Source: Erwinia sp050410775 (lineage in GTDB: Bacteria; Pseudomonadota; Gammaproteobacteria; Enterobacterales; Enterobacteriaceae). Taken from it: a DNA stretch of 64,000 nucleotides. How positions within the stretch are numbered: the first letter of the stretch is position 1; each line of letters opens with the position of its first letter. Made by a program: the position numbers and the translations under genes. The DNA is taken from assembly GCF_050410775.1 (NCBI RefSeq), contig NZ_CP191229.1; one strand, 5' to 3'. Below the pieces are notes generated by a model. The model had not been told where the DNA came from and searched no databases. It saw nothing but the letters and a program-made list of their open reading frames with translations. Shown piece by piece: positions 9,574 through 18,407 of the stretch.

Positions 9574-9589
9574 AAGCAATCGTTTACGC
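9574..9589. promoter_or_regulatory. Candidate PurR operator of purC
   Basis: The sequence aagcaatcgtttacgc matches the PurR consensus (ACGCAAACGTTTNCGT) at about 13 of 16 positions, including the central CGTTT. It lies 85-100 bases before purC, suiting repression by PurR with hypoxanthine or guanine. Confidence 0.6.
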
Positions 9590-9605
9590 GCCGGGGAATA
9601 AAAAA

Positions 9606-9623
9606 GGCCGGACAAGTCCGGCC
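9606..9623 (-). terminator. bamC terminator
   Basis: Inverted repeat ggccggac / gtccggcc directly after bamC in the minus direction. It is followed on the minus strand by a run of T, a typical intrinsic terminator between bamC and purC. Confidence 0.75.
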
Positions 9624-9630
9624 CTGCGGG

Positions 9631-10665
9631 TTACTGGCTGAATGCGGCCTGGAATACGGCTACCAGCGCATCGTTTTGCGACTGGGTCAGCGAATGCCCT
9701 TTAGGATCGAGGAACTGCAGGCTGCTGCGGTTCTCAAGATCGCCCACCTGAAGCTTATAGTCTCCGTTAGGAAGCTCAGGATCTTTCGCGCCAAGTTCGT
9801 TCCAGGTGCTTTCACCCGGCGCCTTATAGGTCACGCTCAGGCTACCCTGTGAACGGTTACGGTCGGTCGCCTCCATACCCACACGCTTGAGCGCTGCCGG
9901 CAGGCGTTCCCAGACGGTGTTGAACGGCGCACGGACAATCAGGTTTGGCAGGCCGGTATCATCAGCGCCGCTCTGAACGTCCATCTGCGTGGCGCTGCGC
10001 TGCGCGGCGGCATTTTGACGGCTGGTTTCAATTTTATCCAGACCGGCGCTCAGCACATTCAGCATCTGCGCGGTGTAGCGCTGCTGCTGAACCGGCGAGG
10101 TCACCGCTTTGTTCTGCTGCTCAAGCTCCAGCAGTTTAACCGTCAGCGCCTGCTGATAGCCCTGCTGCTGCACGCTAATCTGATAGCGTCCCCGGTACTG
10201 ATGATCTTCATCAGCGCGGTTCCACTCTACCCAGTCGGTGGTCAGCGTCTGGCTGGCATCCGTTTTGCTGGCGATCGGGTAATTCTGCGCCTGCACTACA
10301 TCCACCACCTGCGCCCACAGTCCCGCATTGCGGCTGTTATCAAGCAGCAGTACGCCAGAGTTACCGGCAAACTGCGTGCGGGTGCCATTCACCAGCGCCA
10401 GAGGCTGTGCCGGTGGACGAATGTCCAGCTGCTTGCCGACGGCGCCTTTGCTGTTAACGGAAGGAACGTCATATTCTCCATTTTGCAGCGGCAAAATCAT
10501 TCCCGCCGGCGCGCGCAGGTCGCTTATATCAGCCGCTTCCAGATAGGATTCATCGCCGCTAACCTGACGCTTATAGCGCTGATCGCTGGAACAGGCCGCC
10601 AGCAGCATCACTAAAGAAAGCCCTACCACTTTTGCTACCGTGGACTTTTGTACTGAGTAAGCCAT
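9631..10665 (-). CDS. bamC: Outer-membrane assembly lipoprotein BamC
   Basis: Lipoprotein subunit of the BAM complex that inserts beta-barrel proteins into the outer membrane. At 344 residues it equals the E. coli length. A signal peptide ends in the lipobox LAAC (Cys25), followed by the flexible N-terminal region that binds BamD and two helix-grip domains. It lies 15 bases behind dapA on the same strand, the standard dapA-bamC operon. Confidence 0.95.
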   Translation of the reverse strand: MAYSVQKSTVAKVVGLSLVMLLAACSSDQRYKRQVSGDESYLEAADISDLRAPAGMILPLQNGEYDVPSVNSKGAVGKQLDIRPPAQPLALVNGTRTQFAGNSGVLLLDNSRNAGLWAQVVDVVQAQNYPIASKTDASQTLTTDWVEWNRADEDHQYRGRYQISVQQQGYQQALTVKLLELEQQNKAVTSPVQQQRYTAQMLNVLSAGLDKIETSRQNAAAQRSATQMDVQSGADDTGLPNLIVRAPFNTVWERLPAALKRVGMEATDRNRSQGSLSVTYKAPGESTWNELGAKDPELPNGDYKLQVGDLENRSSLQFLDPKGHSLTQSQNDALVAVFQAAFSQ

Positions 10666-10680
10666 TACTTCTCCCTAAAA

Positions 10681-11559
10681 TTAAAGCAGGCCTGCGTTTT
10701 TCAGTGCCTGCTCAACAACCGGACGACCGGCATCAGTCATCGGCGTCATGGGTAGACGCAGCGTATCGGTTGCAATTAATCCTAACTGTTTAGCCGCCCA
10801 TTTTACCGGGACAGGATTAGGCTCGATAAATAACTTCTGATGCAGATGCATCAGACGCTGGTTAAGACGTCGCGCTTCCAGGAAATTGCCCTGTTGAGCC
10901 AGCCGGCACAGTTCGACCATTTCCCGCGCGGCAATGTTTGCCGTCACGGAGATAACGCCCTGTCCGCCCAGCTGCATGAAGTCCAGTGACGAAGCGTCAT
11001 CGCCGCTGACCAGCACAAAATCTTCATCAACCAGCTCTTGGATCTGGCTAACCCGCGATAAGTTCCCGGTGGCCTCTTTAATTCCGATAATATTTTTGAT
11101 CTTAGCCAGCCGGCCAACGGTTTCCGGCAGCATATCACAACCGGTGCGGGACGGGACGTTATAGAGCATTTGCGGCAGTGCGGTACTTTCTGCAATGGCC
11201 TTAAAGTGCTGATAAAGGCCTTCCTGAGTCGGGCGATTATAGTAAGGGGTGACGGTAAGGCAACCCACCACGCCGCTGTTTTCAAAGCGTTTAGTCAGTG
11301 AGATCCCTTCGGCGGTAGCGTTAGCGCCCGTACCAGCGATCACCGGGATACGGCCATCGGCCAGCTCCAGCGTCATCATCACCACGTCGCCATGCTCTTC
11401 ATGGCTTAAGGTGGCTGATTCGCCGGTGGTCCCGACCGAGACGATTGCCGCCGTTCCGCTGGCGACATGATAATCAATCAGTTTTTTTAAACTCGCCCGG
11501 CAGACATACCCTTTGTCATCCATCGGCGTGACGAGCGCAACAATACTTCCCGTGAACAT
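10681..11559 (-). CDS. dapA: 4-hydroxy-tetrahydrodipicolinate synthase DapA
   Basis: Condenses pyruvate with aspartate semialdehyde at the entry to lysine and diaminopimelate synthesis; feedback-inhibited by lysine. The start MFTGSIVALVTPMDDKG is canonical and follows GGGGAGG, so I use 11559 rather than the frame's more upstream ATG; this gives 292 residues. The Schiff-base lysine lies in IIGIKEATGN (about residue 161), the tyrosine of the catalytic triad in LYNVPSRTG, and the GTTGES motif is intact. It heads the dapA-bamC operon and is divergent from gcvR. Confidence 0.96.
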   Translation of the reverse strand: MFTGSIVALVTPMDDKGYVCRASLKKLIDYHVASGTAAIVSVGTTGESATLSHEEHGDVVMMTLELADGRIPVIAGTGANATAEGISLTKRFENSGVVGCLTVTPYYNRPTQEGLYQHFKAIAESTALPQMLYNVPSRTGCDMLPETVGRLAKIKNIIGIKEATGNLSRVSQIQELVDEDFVLVSGDDASSLDFMQLGGQGVISVTANIAAREMVELCRLAQQGNFLEARRLNQRLMHLHQKLFIEPNPVPVKWAAKQLGLIATDTLRLPMTPMTDAGRPVVEQALKNAGLL

Positions 11560-11717
11560 TAGCCATCCCCTCCCCAAACAAGTTCTTCATGGTAAGGTTT
11601 ACGCCTGGTGAAAAGCAAGCAGACAAGGGCCTAAGCCCCCTTGGCATAGGGTATTTTTTATGTTTACCTTAGAGTTATCACAATTGCTAATCACTGAGAC
11701 GTACAGGAAGCATTATT

Positions 11718-12311
11718 TTGCCGCAGTCAGAGCAACATCATCTTGTTATCACCGCACTCGGCGTCGACCGCCCGGGGATCGTTAATACCATTACCCGTCA
11801 TGTCAGCAGCTGCGGCTGTAATATTGAAGATAGCCGTCTGGCCATGCTGGGTGAGGAGTTCACCTTTATTATGCTGCTCTCCGGCAGCTGGAACGCCATC
11901 ACCTTAATCGAATCCACCCTGCCGCTGAAAGGGGCCGAACTTGAGCTGCTGATTGTGATGAAGCGCACTACTTTTCGTGAACGCCCGCCGATGCCCGCCA
12001 CGGTCTGGGTCCAGGTTGAAGTGACTGACTCGGCGCATATTATTGAACGCTTCACCGACCTGTTTGATTCGCACCAGATGAATATTGCCGAACTGGTCTC
12101 CCGGACCCAGCCCGCACAAGAAAATCAGCCGCCCCTGCTCTATATTCAGATTACTGCCCACAGTCCGGCCAGCCACGATGCCTCATTTATCGAACAGGCA
12201 TTTAACAGGCTATGTACAGAACTCCATGCGCAAGGCACTATTAGCGTGGTGACCTATCCACAGCATGATGAGAAAACGGAGAGTAGTGATGAATCCACTG
12301 AAAGCCGGTGA
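11718..12311 (+). CDS. gcvR: Glycine cleavage transcriptional repressor GcvR
   Basis: Regulatory protein that binds GcvA and blocks activation of the glycine cleavage operon when glycine is scarce. It has 197 residues with two ACT domains: the first starts at LVITALGVDRPGIVNTIT, the second at VWVQVEVTDSAHIIERFTD. The start codon is TTG with AGGAAG seven bases upstream. The 3' end overlaps bcp by 23 bases. The gene is divergent from dapA as in E. coli. Confidence 0.93.
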   Translation: MPQSEQHHLVITALGVDRPGIVNTITRHVSSCGCNIEDSRLAMLGEEFTFIMLLSGSWNAITLIESTLPLKGAELELLIVMKRTTFRERPPMPATVWVQVEVTDSAHIIERFTDLFDSHQMNIAELVSRTQPAQENQPPLLYIQITAHSPASHDASFIEQAFNRLCTELHAQGTISVVTYPQHDEKTESSDESTESR

Positions 12312-12756
12312 TGTTGCACCGAAATTTAGCTTGCCCGACCAGGATGGCGAACAGGTTAATTTAACCGACTTCCAGGGACAGCGCGTTTTGGTTTACTTCT
12401 ATCCAAAAGCGATGACGCCAGGCTGCACCGTTCAGGCGTGTGGTTTGCGTGACAGCATGGACGAGCTGAAAAAAGCGAACGTCGAGGTGTTAGGCGTCAG
12501 TACCGATAAGCCCGAAAAGCTCTCTCGCTTCGTTGAGAAAGAGCTGCTCAACTTCACCTTACTCTCGGATGAAGATCATAAAGTCTGCGAGCAGTTTGGC
12601 ATCTGGGGCGAAAAATCCTTTATGGGGAAAACCTATGACGGCATCCACCGCATCAGCTTTCTGATCGGTACAGATGGCAAAGTTGAAAAGGTCTTCGACG
12701 ACTTCAAAACCGCCAGCCACCACGATATCGTGATGGATTATCTGAAATCGCTTTAA
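12289..12756 (+). CDS. bcp: Thiol peroxidase Bcp (peroxiredoxin Q)
   Basis: Thioredoxin-dependent peroxidase of 155 residues that reduces hydrogen and organic peroxides. The peroxidatic cysteine is in MTPGCTVQACG (C46) and the resolving cysteine follows five residues later (C51), the typical atypical-2-Cys pattern. The start MNPLKAGDVAPKFSL is the family N-terminus and is used here instead of an ATG eight codons upstream. It overlaps gcvR, suggesting translational coupling. Confidence 0.95.
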   Translation: MNPLKAGDVAPKFSLPDQDGEQVNLTDFQGQRVLVYFYPKAMTPGCTVQACGLRDSMDELKKANVEVLGVSTDKPEKLSRFVEKELLNFTLLSDEDHKVCEQFGIWGEKSFMGKTYDGIHRISFLIGTDGKVEKVFDDFKTASHHDIVMDYLKSL

Positions 12757-12766
12757 GCCCCTGTCC

Positions 12767-12786
12767 GGGCGGAGCCACCTCCGCCC
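12767..12786. terminator. Hairpin between convergent bcp and perM
   Basis: Stem gggcgga / tccgccc with a six-base loop, ten bases after the bcp stop and followed by pyrimidine-rich DNA. A 15-base direct repeat (ccgccctctcttatt) follows. Probable bcp terminator. Confidence 0.55.
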
Positions 12787-12808
12787 TCTCTTATTCTTCC
12801 GCCCTCTC

Positions 12809-13885
12809 TTATTTTTCCGGCTTCCTTCTTTCCGTATAGAGCTCGTCCGGCCAGGCATGAACCACCGCTTTAATCAGCGTTGCCAGCGGAATGGCGAAAA
12901 AGACGCCCCAGAAGCCCCACAGCCCGCCGAAAATCACCACCGAGAGAATGATCACCAGCGGATGCAGGTTAACGGCTTCAGAAAAGAGGACCGGCACCAG
13001 CACGTTGCCATCCAGCGCCTGAATAATCAGATAGATGACGATCATCGTCCAGAAATCACCGCCCAGCCCCCACTGCGCCAGCCCCACGCCGATCACCGGC
13101 ACCGTTACCGCCAGCGCGCCCACGTAGGGGATCAGCACCGAGAACCCTACCAGCACGGCCAGCAGCAGCGCATAATTCATGCCGATAGCCAGAAAGCCTA
13201 TCCAGCTGGCGATGCCCACTACGATCATCTCCAGCACCTTGCCGCGGATATAGTTGGAAACCTGCTGATTCATCTCCAGCCAGACCTCGCCCGCCAGCCC
13301 CCGATCGCGCGGCAGCACGCGGCTGATAGCCGCCAGCATCTGCGCTTTATCCTTCAGCAGGAAAAAGACCATCAGCGGCACCAGCACGAGATAGATCGCC
13401 AGCGTCATCAGCCCCACCAGCGAGGCGAGGGAATATTTCACCAGCTGATCGCCCAGCCCGCTCAGGCGGCTGCGCAGGTTTTCCACCACGATATCCACGA
13501 TGCCCACGTCCATCAGGGTCGGGAAACGCTCCGGCAGCCGCGTGGCTGTCTTATAGAGCCGGGTCAGCATAGAAGGCAGTTCGTGGATCAGACTGATCCC
13601 CTGTTGCCAGGCGACGGGCGCCACGATCAGCACCATTACCAGCAGTACCGAGGCAAACAGGGCCAGCACAATGGCGGTCGCCCAGGTCCGCGAACAGCCC
13701 AGCCGTTCCAGCCTGACCGTTGGCCACTCCAGCAGATAAGCGACAACCAGCGCCACCAGCAGCGGCGCAAGCAGGCCATTAAAGAAAAATAAGATCGTAA
13801 AGGCAGCAAGCAGGATCGCCAGCAGCGCGATGGCCTGAGGATCGCTGAAACGCCGGCGATACCACTGTAATAAGAGTTCAAGCAT
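12809..13885 (-). CDS. perM: AI-2E family membrane permease PerM
   Basis: Polytopic inner-membrane protein of the AI-2 exporter/PerM superfamily, about 358 residues. The N-terminus (MLELLLQWYRRRFSDPQAIALL) is nearly that of E. coli PerM. Several hydrophobic helices follow, and the conserved C-terminal block LVIILSVVIFGGLWGFWGVFFAIPLATLIKA is intact. The transported substrate is not established. I start at the second ATG because an AGGA lies nine bases before it; the first ATG is three codons upstream. Confidence 0.92.
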   Translation of the reverse strand: MLELLLQWYRRRFSDPQAIALLAILLAAFTILFFFNGLLAPLLVALVVAYLLEWPTVRLERLGCSRTWATAIVLALFASVLLVMVLIVAPVAWQQGISLIHELPSMLTRLYKTATRLPERFPTLMDVGIVDIVVENLRSRLSGLGDQLVKYSLASLVGLMTLAIYLVLVPLMVFFLLKDKAQMLAAISRVLPRDRGLAGEVWLEMNQQVSNYIRGKVLEMIVVGIASWIGFLAIGMNYALLLAVLVGFSVLIPYVGALAVTVPVIGVGLAQWGLGGDFWTMIVIYLIIQALDGNVLVPVLFSEAVNLHPLVIILSVVIFGGLWGFWGVFFAIPLATLIKAVVHAWPDELYTERRKPEK

Positions 13886-13947
13886 GTCAATCATCCTGGC
13901 GTACTGGGGGTGGGGAGTTTACCTGAAAGCGGCGGGCATTGTCGTCG

Positions 13948-13977
13948 TGACCGGCTGCGGGCAAGCGCAGCCGGTCA
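13948..13977. repeat. Perfect hairpin downstream of the diguanylate cyclase
   Basis: A 12-bp perfect stem (tgaccggctgcg / cgcagccggtca) with a six-base loop lies just beyond the cyclase stop and before perM. It has no T-run, so it resembles a REP-type transcript-stabilising hairpin more than an intrinsic terminator. Confidence 0.5.
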
Positions 13978-13982
13978 CAGGA

Positions 13983-15587
13983 TCAGCCGGAATGGGATAT
14001 TCTGTTCTTTTCAGCCGCGGCTGGCGGGCAGGTCACCACACGATTACGTCCGGCATTTTTCGCCTGGTAAAGCGCGTCATCAGCTTGCTTAAACGCCCGC
14101 TCCATCGGTTCGCCTTTTGCATCCCAGAACGCCACGCCCACCGAAAGCGTAATGTTGCCCACGGTTTCCAGCTCCTGCTGCGCGACTTTCTGCCGCACTC
14201 GCTCCGCGATGGTCACGGCGATATCCCGCTGCGCACCGGGCAGGATCATCAGAAACTCCTCCCCACCGTTACGGCAGACCACGTCCGTCTGCCGGGAGCT
14301 GGTGCTTAACTGCTGCGCGACGCTTTTGATCACCTCGTCGCCCACATTATGTCCCCAGGTATCATTCACGCGCTTAAAGTGGTCTATATCAAGCGCCAGC
14401 ACGGCGAAAGGCTGCCGCGTGGCGAGAAAGTATTCCAGCACGGCGCTGAGTCCCCGGCGGTTCAGGAGAGAGGTTAAGGGATCGGTTTGTACTTCAAATT
14501 TTAGCTGGCCGATTTTGTCCTGCAACAGACCGATGCCGGCCAGCATGGTCCGCTTAATCTGCAAAGCCTCATAGTACCAGGCGCGAATGCCGCTAATTTC
14601 TCCCGATACGCCAGGCGCATCCATCCGGCTCGCCTTACGCGCCAGCTGCCAGAGCGGCAGCGCGATCAGCCGCGCCAGAATCCAGGCGCAGAGCAGCGTC
14701 AGCAGGGCAAAAGGAACGGAGTGCTGGAGCACTTTCATCAGCAGATGACTGAGCGGGGCCAGCGTGGTTTTCGTTGGCTTCAGCGCCACGACGGTCCAGC
14801 CCGGCGTGGGCACCGTGGCAAAGCCCGCCAGCATCGGCTCGCCGTTCACTTCGCCAACCTGCTGGTAGCCGTTGCTGCTTTTCTGCTTCAGCCGTTCAGG
14901 AATGATCGACGCGGTTTTTTGCCCAATCAGCTTACTGTTCTGATGATAAAGCACCCGGTTTTCATCATCCACCACAAAGAGCGAGGAGCCGTCACGGTAA
15001 AACTGCTCGCCTAAAAGCTCGTTCAGAATGCTTTTTTTCTTCAGGTAGATGGTTCCCCCCACAAAGCCAAGGTAGCGGCCGGTTTTCGACCAGACCGGAG
15101 AGGAAACAAAGACCACCAGGTTGTTGGCCGCTGACATTGCAGGCTTGCCGATCAGCGGTTTACGCGCTTTCAGCGCCTCCTGAGTACTGTTGCTGGTGAG
15201 ATGCATTCCTTTCAGCATCAGCGATTCTGGCGAGACCGCCTTCACCCAGCCTCCGGCATCAACAACCACTACCGAGTTAAAGCTGTTGGTTTGCTTATCC
15301 AGCCGCTCCACTTCGCCGAGGGTCAATGCATCGTCGTCCAGGCCGCCCTCCAGCAACTTTGCGCTATAGGCGAGCTGGGATTGCGCCAGCTGGAAGAACA
15401 TTTCCGCCGTGGAGGCCAGCTTGGTGGCATAGACACGGTTGGCCTCGAGCGTATTGCCGATCAGCACTTCACGCTGCACCCGCCAGGTGGCATAAAGGGA
15501 GTTTGCCAGCGTGATGACGATGCTGGCCACGGCTAAAAGCGTGATAAGCGAACGCAAGTCCATCCTGGGGCGTTTTAGCCTCAGCAT
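13983..15587 (-). CDS. Membrane diguanylate cyclase with dCache sensor
   Basis: Makes c-di-GMP. About 534 residues: membrane helix (about 14-34), a large periplasmic dCache-type sensor region, a second membrane helix (about 285-305), then a GGDEF domain. The active-site loop reads GGEEF, a functional variant. An RxxD inhibitory site (RQTD) lies five residues ahead of it, so product inhibition is expected. The metal-binding DIDHFK motif and the LTSLLNRRG start of the domain are intact. I use the ATG at 15587, which follows GGAG by seven bases; an ATG six codons upstream lacks this. It is not part of the E. coli order here. The sensed ligand is unknown. Confidence 0.88.
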   Translation of the reverse strand: MLRLKRPRMDLRSLITLLAVASIVITLANSLYATWRVQREVLIGNTLEANRVYATKLASTAEMFFQLAQSQLAYSAKLLEGGLDDDALTLGEVERLDKQTNSFNSVVVVDAGGWVKAVSPESLMLKGMHLTSNSTQEALKARKPLIGKPAMSAANNLVVFVSSPVWSKTGRYLGFVGGTIYLKKKSILNELLGEQFYRDGSSLFVVDDENRVLYHQNSKLIGQKTASIIPERLKQKSSNGYQQVGEVNGEPMLAGFATVPTPGWTVVALKPTKTTLAPLSHLLMKVLQHSVPFALLTLLCAWILARLIALPLWQLARKASRMDAPGVSGEISGIRAWYYEALQIKRTMLAGIGLLQDKIGQLKFEVQTDPLTSLLNRRGLSAVLEYFLATRQPFAVLALDIDHFKRVNDTWGHNVGDEVIKSVAQQLSTSSRQTDVVCRNGGEEFLMILPGAQRDIAVTIAERVRQKVAQQELETVGNITLSVGVAFWDAKGEPMERAFKQADDALYQAKNAGRNRVVTCPPAAAEKNRISHSG

Positions 15588-15747
15588 AGACTCACTCCGG
15601 TGCATTTTTTCATAATGTAGCGCCTTGTTATTTTTTATGCGCGTTTAATACAAGTGTGCGGTGCTCCTGGTTCGAACGTCCTGGATTGTACACGTCCCAG
15701 TCATTTTGGGAATAATTTGCGGACCGGAAAACCAATAATAATTTGAT

Positions 15748-16581
15748 TTAATCTATCAGCCCGTTGGCATCATAAAACGGATAGGGCCCGTCGAAGCGAT
15801 CGGCCACACACTGATGGGTGATCGTCCCCTGGTCCGGCGTCCAATGGTGCAGCAGGAATCCGGCAGGCTCCAGGCAGAAGTTCGCCGGACCGTCGGGGCG
15901 CAGATCCAGCGCAACCTGATGCGAGGCTCCCGGCGCGCTGCAGGCCACCGTTCCGGCGAAGGCAATCTGCATACTGCGGTGAAGATGGCCGCACAGGACC
16001 CTTTCTACCTGAGGATGACGCGCAATAACCGCAGCCAGCCGCTCAGGATGGTGCAGCCTCTGTCGATCCATATGCGCGATGCCGCTGATAAACGGCGGAT
16101 GGTGAAGCATGACCAGCGTGGGGCGGCGGGGCTGCGCTTCAAGCCGGTTCGCCAGCCACGCCAGGCGCGCTTCGCAGAGTTCGCCCGGCGACTGCTGTGG
16201 AATGGTGGAATCCAGCGCCAACAGACGTAACGGGCCGCACTCCCCTTCCCACTGAATAAAGTCGGGATGCTGGAAAAGGTAGTCGCGGTCAGCAAAAACT
16301 TTACGCAGCATCTGACGATCGTCGTGATTGCCAACCATCAGCCAGTAAGGGAGCATCAGGCTTTGCAACGCCTCCTTCAGCGTCAGGTACTCCTCTTCAT
16401 GGCCGAAATCCACCAGATCGCCGGTGATCACTACGGCATCAGGGCGCGGCAACAGGGCATTCAGCCTGCTTATAATCTGGCGCAGTGCGCCCAGGGTATC
16501 CACCTTTCGGTAGGATAACTTCCCCTGGGCTTTAATATGTAAATCGCTGATTTGGGCGATTAAAATGGGTTTTTGATTCAT
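15748..16581 (-). CDS. GpdQ-like metallophosphodiesterase
   Basis: Class III cyclic-nucleotide/glycerophosphodiester phosphodiesterase with a binuclear metal site, 277 residues. The calcineurin-fold motifs are complete: SDLHI, GDLVDFG, GNHDD, LHHPPF and CGHLH. Architecture and length resemble GpdQ and CpdA. It is the last gene of a LacI-controlled ABC importer operon, 24 bases behind the ATPase gene. I infer that it hydrolyses the imported compound, probably a glycerophosphodiester or related phosphodiester, after uptake; the true substrate is not shown. The ATG at 16581 follows AAGGA by eight bases; a GTG one codon earlier is possible. Confidence 0.82.
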   Translation of the reverse strand: MNQKPILIAQISDLHIKAQGKLSYRKVDTLGALRQIISRLNALLPRPDAVVITGDLVDFGHEEEYLTLKEALQSLMLPYWLMVGNHDDRQMLRKVFADRDYLFQHPDFIQWEGECGPLRLLALDSTIPQQSPGELCEARLAWLANRLEAQPRRPTLVMLHHPPFISGIAHMDRQRLHHPERLAAVIARHPQVERVLCGHLHRSMQIAFAGTVACSAPGASHQVALDLRPDGPANFCLEPAGFLLHHWTPDQGTITHQCVADRFDGPYPFYDANGLID

Positions 16582-16605
16582 CACGCGTTTCCTTAATCAG
16601 CGCAA

Positions 16606-17586
16606 TCAGAGCGCCATTATTCTTTCGCCGGCGACAATGATCCCGACCTTCTGACCGTTCTGCCACTTCTCACGGGCAGAACACTCAACCTGAACAGGCG
16701 TTTCGCCGCCAATATCAATCAGTAATCGCTGCGTCGCGCCAAGAAACAGCTGGCTGGAGATGCGGCCACTCCACTGTCCCGCAGCCGGTTCGACGAGCTG
16801 GATATCTTCCGGCCGGCAGTAACGCGCCCTGGTGCCGGGGCCGTCAGGCTGAACGCAGTTGATGGCGCCGACAAAATCCGCCACAAAACGGGTCGCGGGC
16901 TGCTGATAGATCTCCCGGGGCGTGCCTATTTGCGCGATACGTCCCCGTTCAAGCACCGCAATCCTGTCGCCAAGCGCCATCGCCTCCTGTTGATCGTGGG
17001 TCACATAGACGGCGGTTATTTTGAGCTGACGCAGCAGAAGCGCGATATCCTCCCGCAGCCGCTCCCGAAGCTTGACGTCAAGCGCGGCCAGGGGCTCATC
17101 AAACAGCAGCACTTTAGGCCGGGCGGCCAGCGCGCGGGCGAGTGAGACGCGCTGCTTCTGTCCGCCCGACAGGGCGGTGACCGGACGCAGCGCGAAGGGC
17201 AGCAGATCCACTATTTTCAACAGCTCATCGACCCTTTCCCGGCGCTCTTCTTTCGGGATGCCCTGAATACGCAGGCCATAACCGACGTTCTCCGCCACGT
17301 TCATATTGGGAAACAGCGCATAGTTCTGAAACACCATGCCCACGTTGCGTTTTTCAATGGGCTGGGCCGTCACATTACGATCGCCAAACCAGACCTCTCC
17401 CCCCGCATCAGGCGTTTCCAGGCCGCTGATAATACGTAACGTCGTGGTTTTGCCGCAGCCGGAGGGTCCCAGCAGCACCAGCGTTTCGCCGGCAGTAATA
17501 TCCAGGTCCAGCGGGTACAGCGCAGGCACGTCTCCGGCAAAAGTGCGGGAGCAGTGTCGTAAATGAATACTCAGGGAGTCTGCCAT
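16606..17586 (-). CDS. ABC importer ATPase (PotA/FbpC/PhnT-like)
   Basis: Cytoplasmic ATP-binding subunit of an import ABC transporter, 326 residues. Walker A is GPSGCGKTT, the signature LSGGQKQR and Walker B VLLFDEP. A C-terminal TOBE-type region (from about residue 250) is typical of the spermidine/iron/2-aminoethylphosphonate/thiamine group. It overlaps the upstream permease gene by one base, indicating tight coupling within a five-gene operon. Substrate is not readable from this subunit. Confidence 0.88.
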   Translation of the reverse strand: MADSLSIHLRHCSRTFAGDVPALYPLDLDITAGETLVLLGPSGCGKTTTLRIISGLETPDAGGEVWFGDRNVTAQPIEKRNVGMVFQNYALFPNMNVAENVGYGLRIQGIPKEERRERVDELLKIVDLLPFALRPVTALSGGQKQRVSLARALAARPKVLLFDEPLAALDVKLRERLREDIALLLRQLKITAVYVTHDQQEAMALGDRIAVLERGRIAQIGTPREIYQQPATRFVADFVGAINCVQPDGPGTRARYCRPEDIQLVEPAAGQWSGRISSQLFLGATQRLLIDIGGETPVQVECSAREKWQNGQKVGIIVAGERIMAL

Positions 17587-18407
17587 CAGACTATCTCCTT
17601 AACCGATAGAACCCGCCGCTCTGCCCGACGCTGTGCGAAATGGGTGATCCCGCTCAGCGCCAGCAGCAGCGGCAGAATAATTGCCAGGAATATCAGGGTA
17701 TAAGCTGAGCCTACTTCCAGCCGCATCGAGGCATAGCTGTCCGCCAGCCCCACAGGTAAGGTTTTGGTCAGCGGGGTGTGCAGCATCCAGGTGATATTGA
17801 ACTCCCCAATCGAGAGCGTCAGTACCATAAAGGCCCCGGCGAGAATGCCGTTACGGCAGTTGGGAATGATGACGCTAAAAAAACGTTGCCAGAACCCGGC
17901 ACCCAGGCTGGCTGCCGCCTCGTCCAGCTGTGAAAGCTGGCTTGCGCGCATCACTGAGAGCACTGGCCGCACCATAAAGGGCAGCGTAAAGAGCACATGG
18001 CCGATCAGAATAAATAGCCAGCTCCGCCGCAGATCGTGAAATCCGCCATAGACGATAATCATCCCCAGCGCGGTAGCCAGCCCCGGCAGCGCTACCGGCA
18101 GCAGCAGCAGCTCTTCGATGCGGCTGGCCCAGCGGGGCGGCATCTTCAGCAGCCCCCATGCCGCAGGCACGCCAACGAGCAGGACGCAGCCCAGGCAGCT
18201 GACCGCGATCAGCAGCGACAGCCAGAGCGTATCGGCGTACATCTCCCATACCTGCGCCACCCAACGCAGCGTCAGGCCGCTTTTCAGGCCGATAAAGTAG
18301 TTTTCCGTCACGCCAGCCAGCAGCGACAGCAGGATCGGCACCACCATAAACAGGCTCAGGCTGAGGGTAAAACCCAGCTGGATCCAGAAAAGTCCGCTGC
18401 GTTTCAT
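17586..18407 (-). CDS. ABC importer permease 2
   Basis: Inner-membrane permease subunit, 273 residues, about six hydrophobic helices. The binding-protein-dependent transport motif is visible as LDEAAASLGAGFWQRFFSVIIPN, which docks on the ATPase. It pairs with the next gene upstream as a heterodimer, resembling PhnV/FbpB-type subunits. Start and stop overlap neighbours by single bases. Confidence 0.87.
   Translation of the reverse strand: MKRSGLFWIQLGFTLSLSLFMVVPILLSLLAGVTENYFIGLKSGLTLRWVAQVWEMYADTLWLSLLIAVSCLGCVLLVGVPAAWGLLKMPPRWASRIEELLLLPVALPGLATALGMIIVYGGFHDLRRSWLFILIGHVLFTLPFMVRPVLSVMRASQLSQLDEAAASLGAGFWQRFFSVIIPNCRNGILAGAFMVLTLSIGEFNITWMLHTPLTKTLPVGLADSYASMRLEVGSAYTLIFLAIILPLLLALSGITHFAQRRAERRVLSVKEIV

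Noticed and set aside
12777..12812. 15-base direct repeat ccgccctctcttatt before perM
   Set aside because: Two short tandem copies only; likely a local slippage duplication without further structure.
12857..13792. 311-codon plus-strand open frame opposite perM
   Set aside because: Extremely rich in Gln, His, Arg and Pro and exactly antisense to a well-matched membrane protein gene; a composition shadow.
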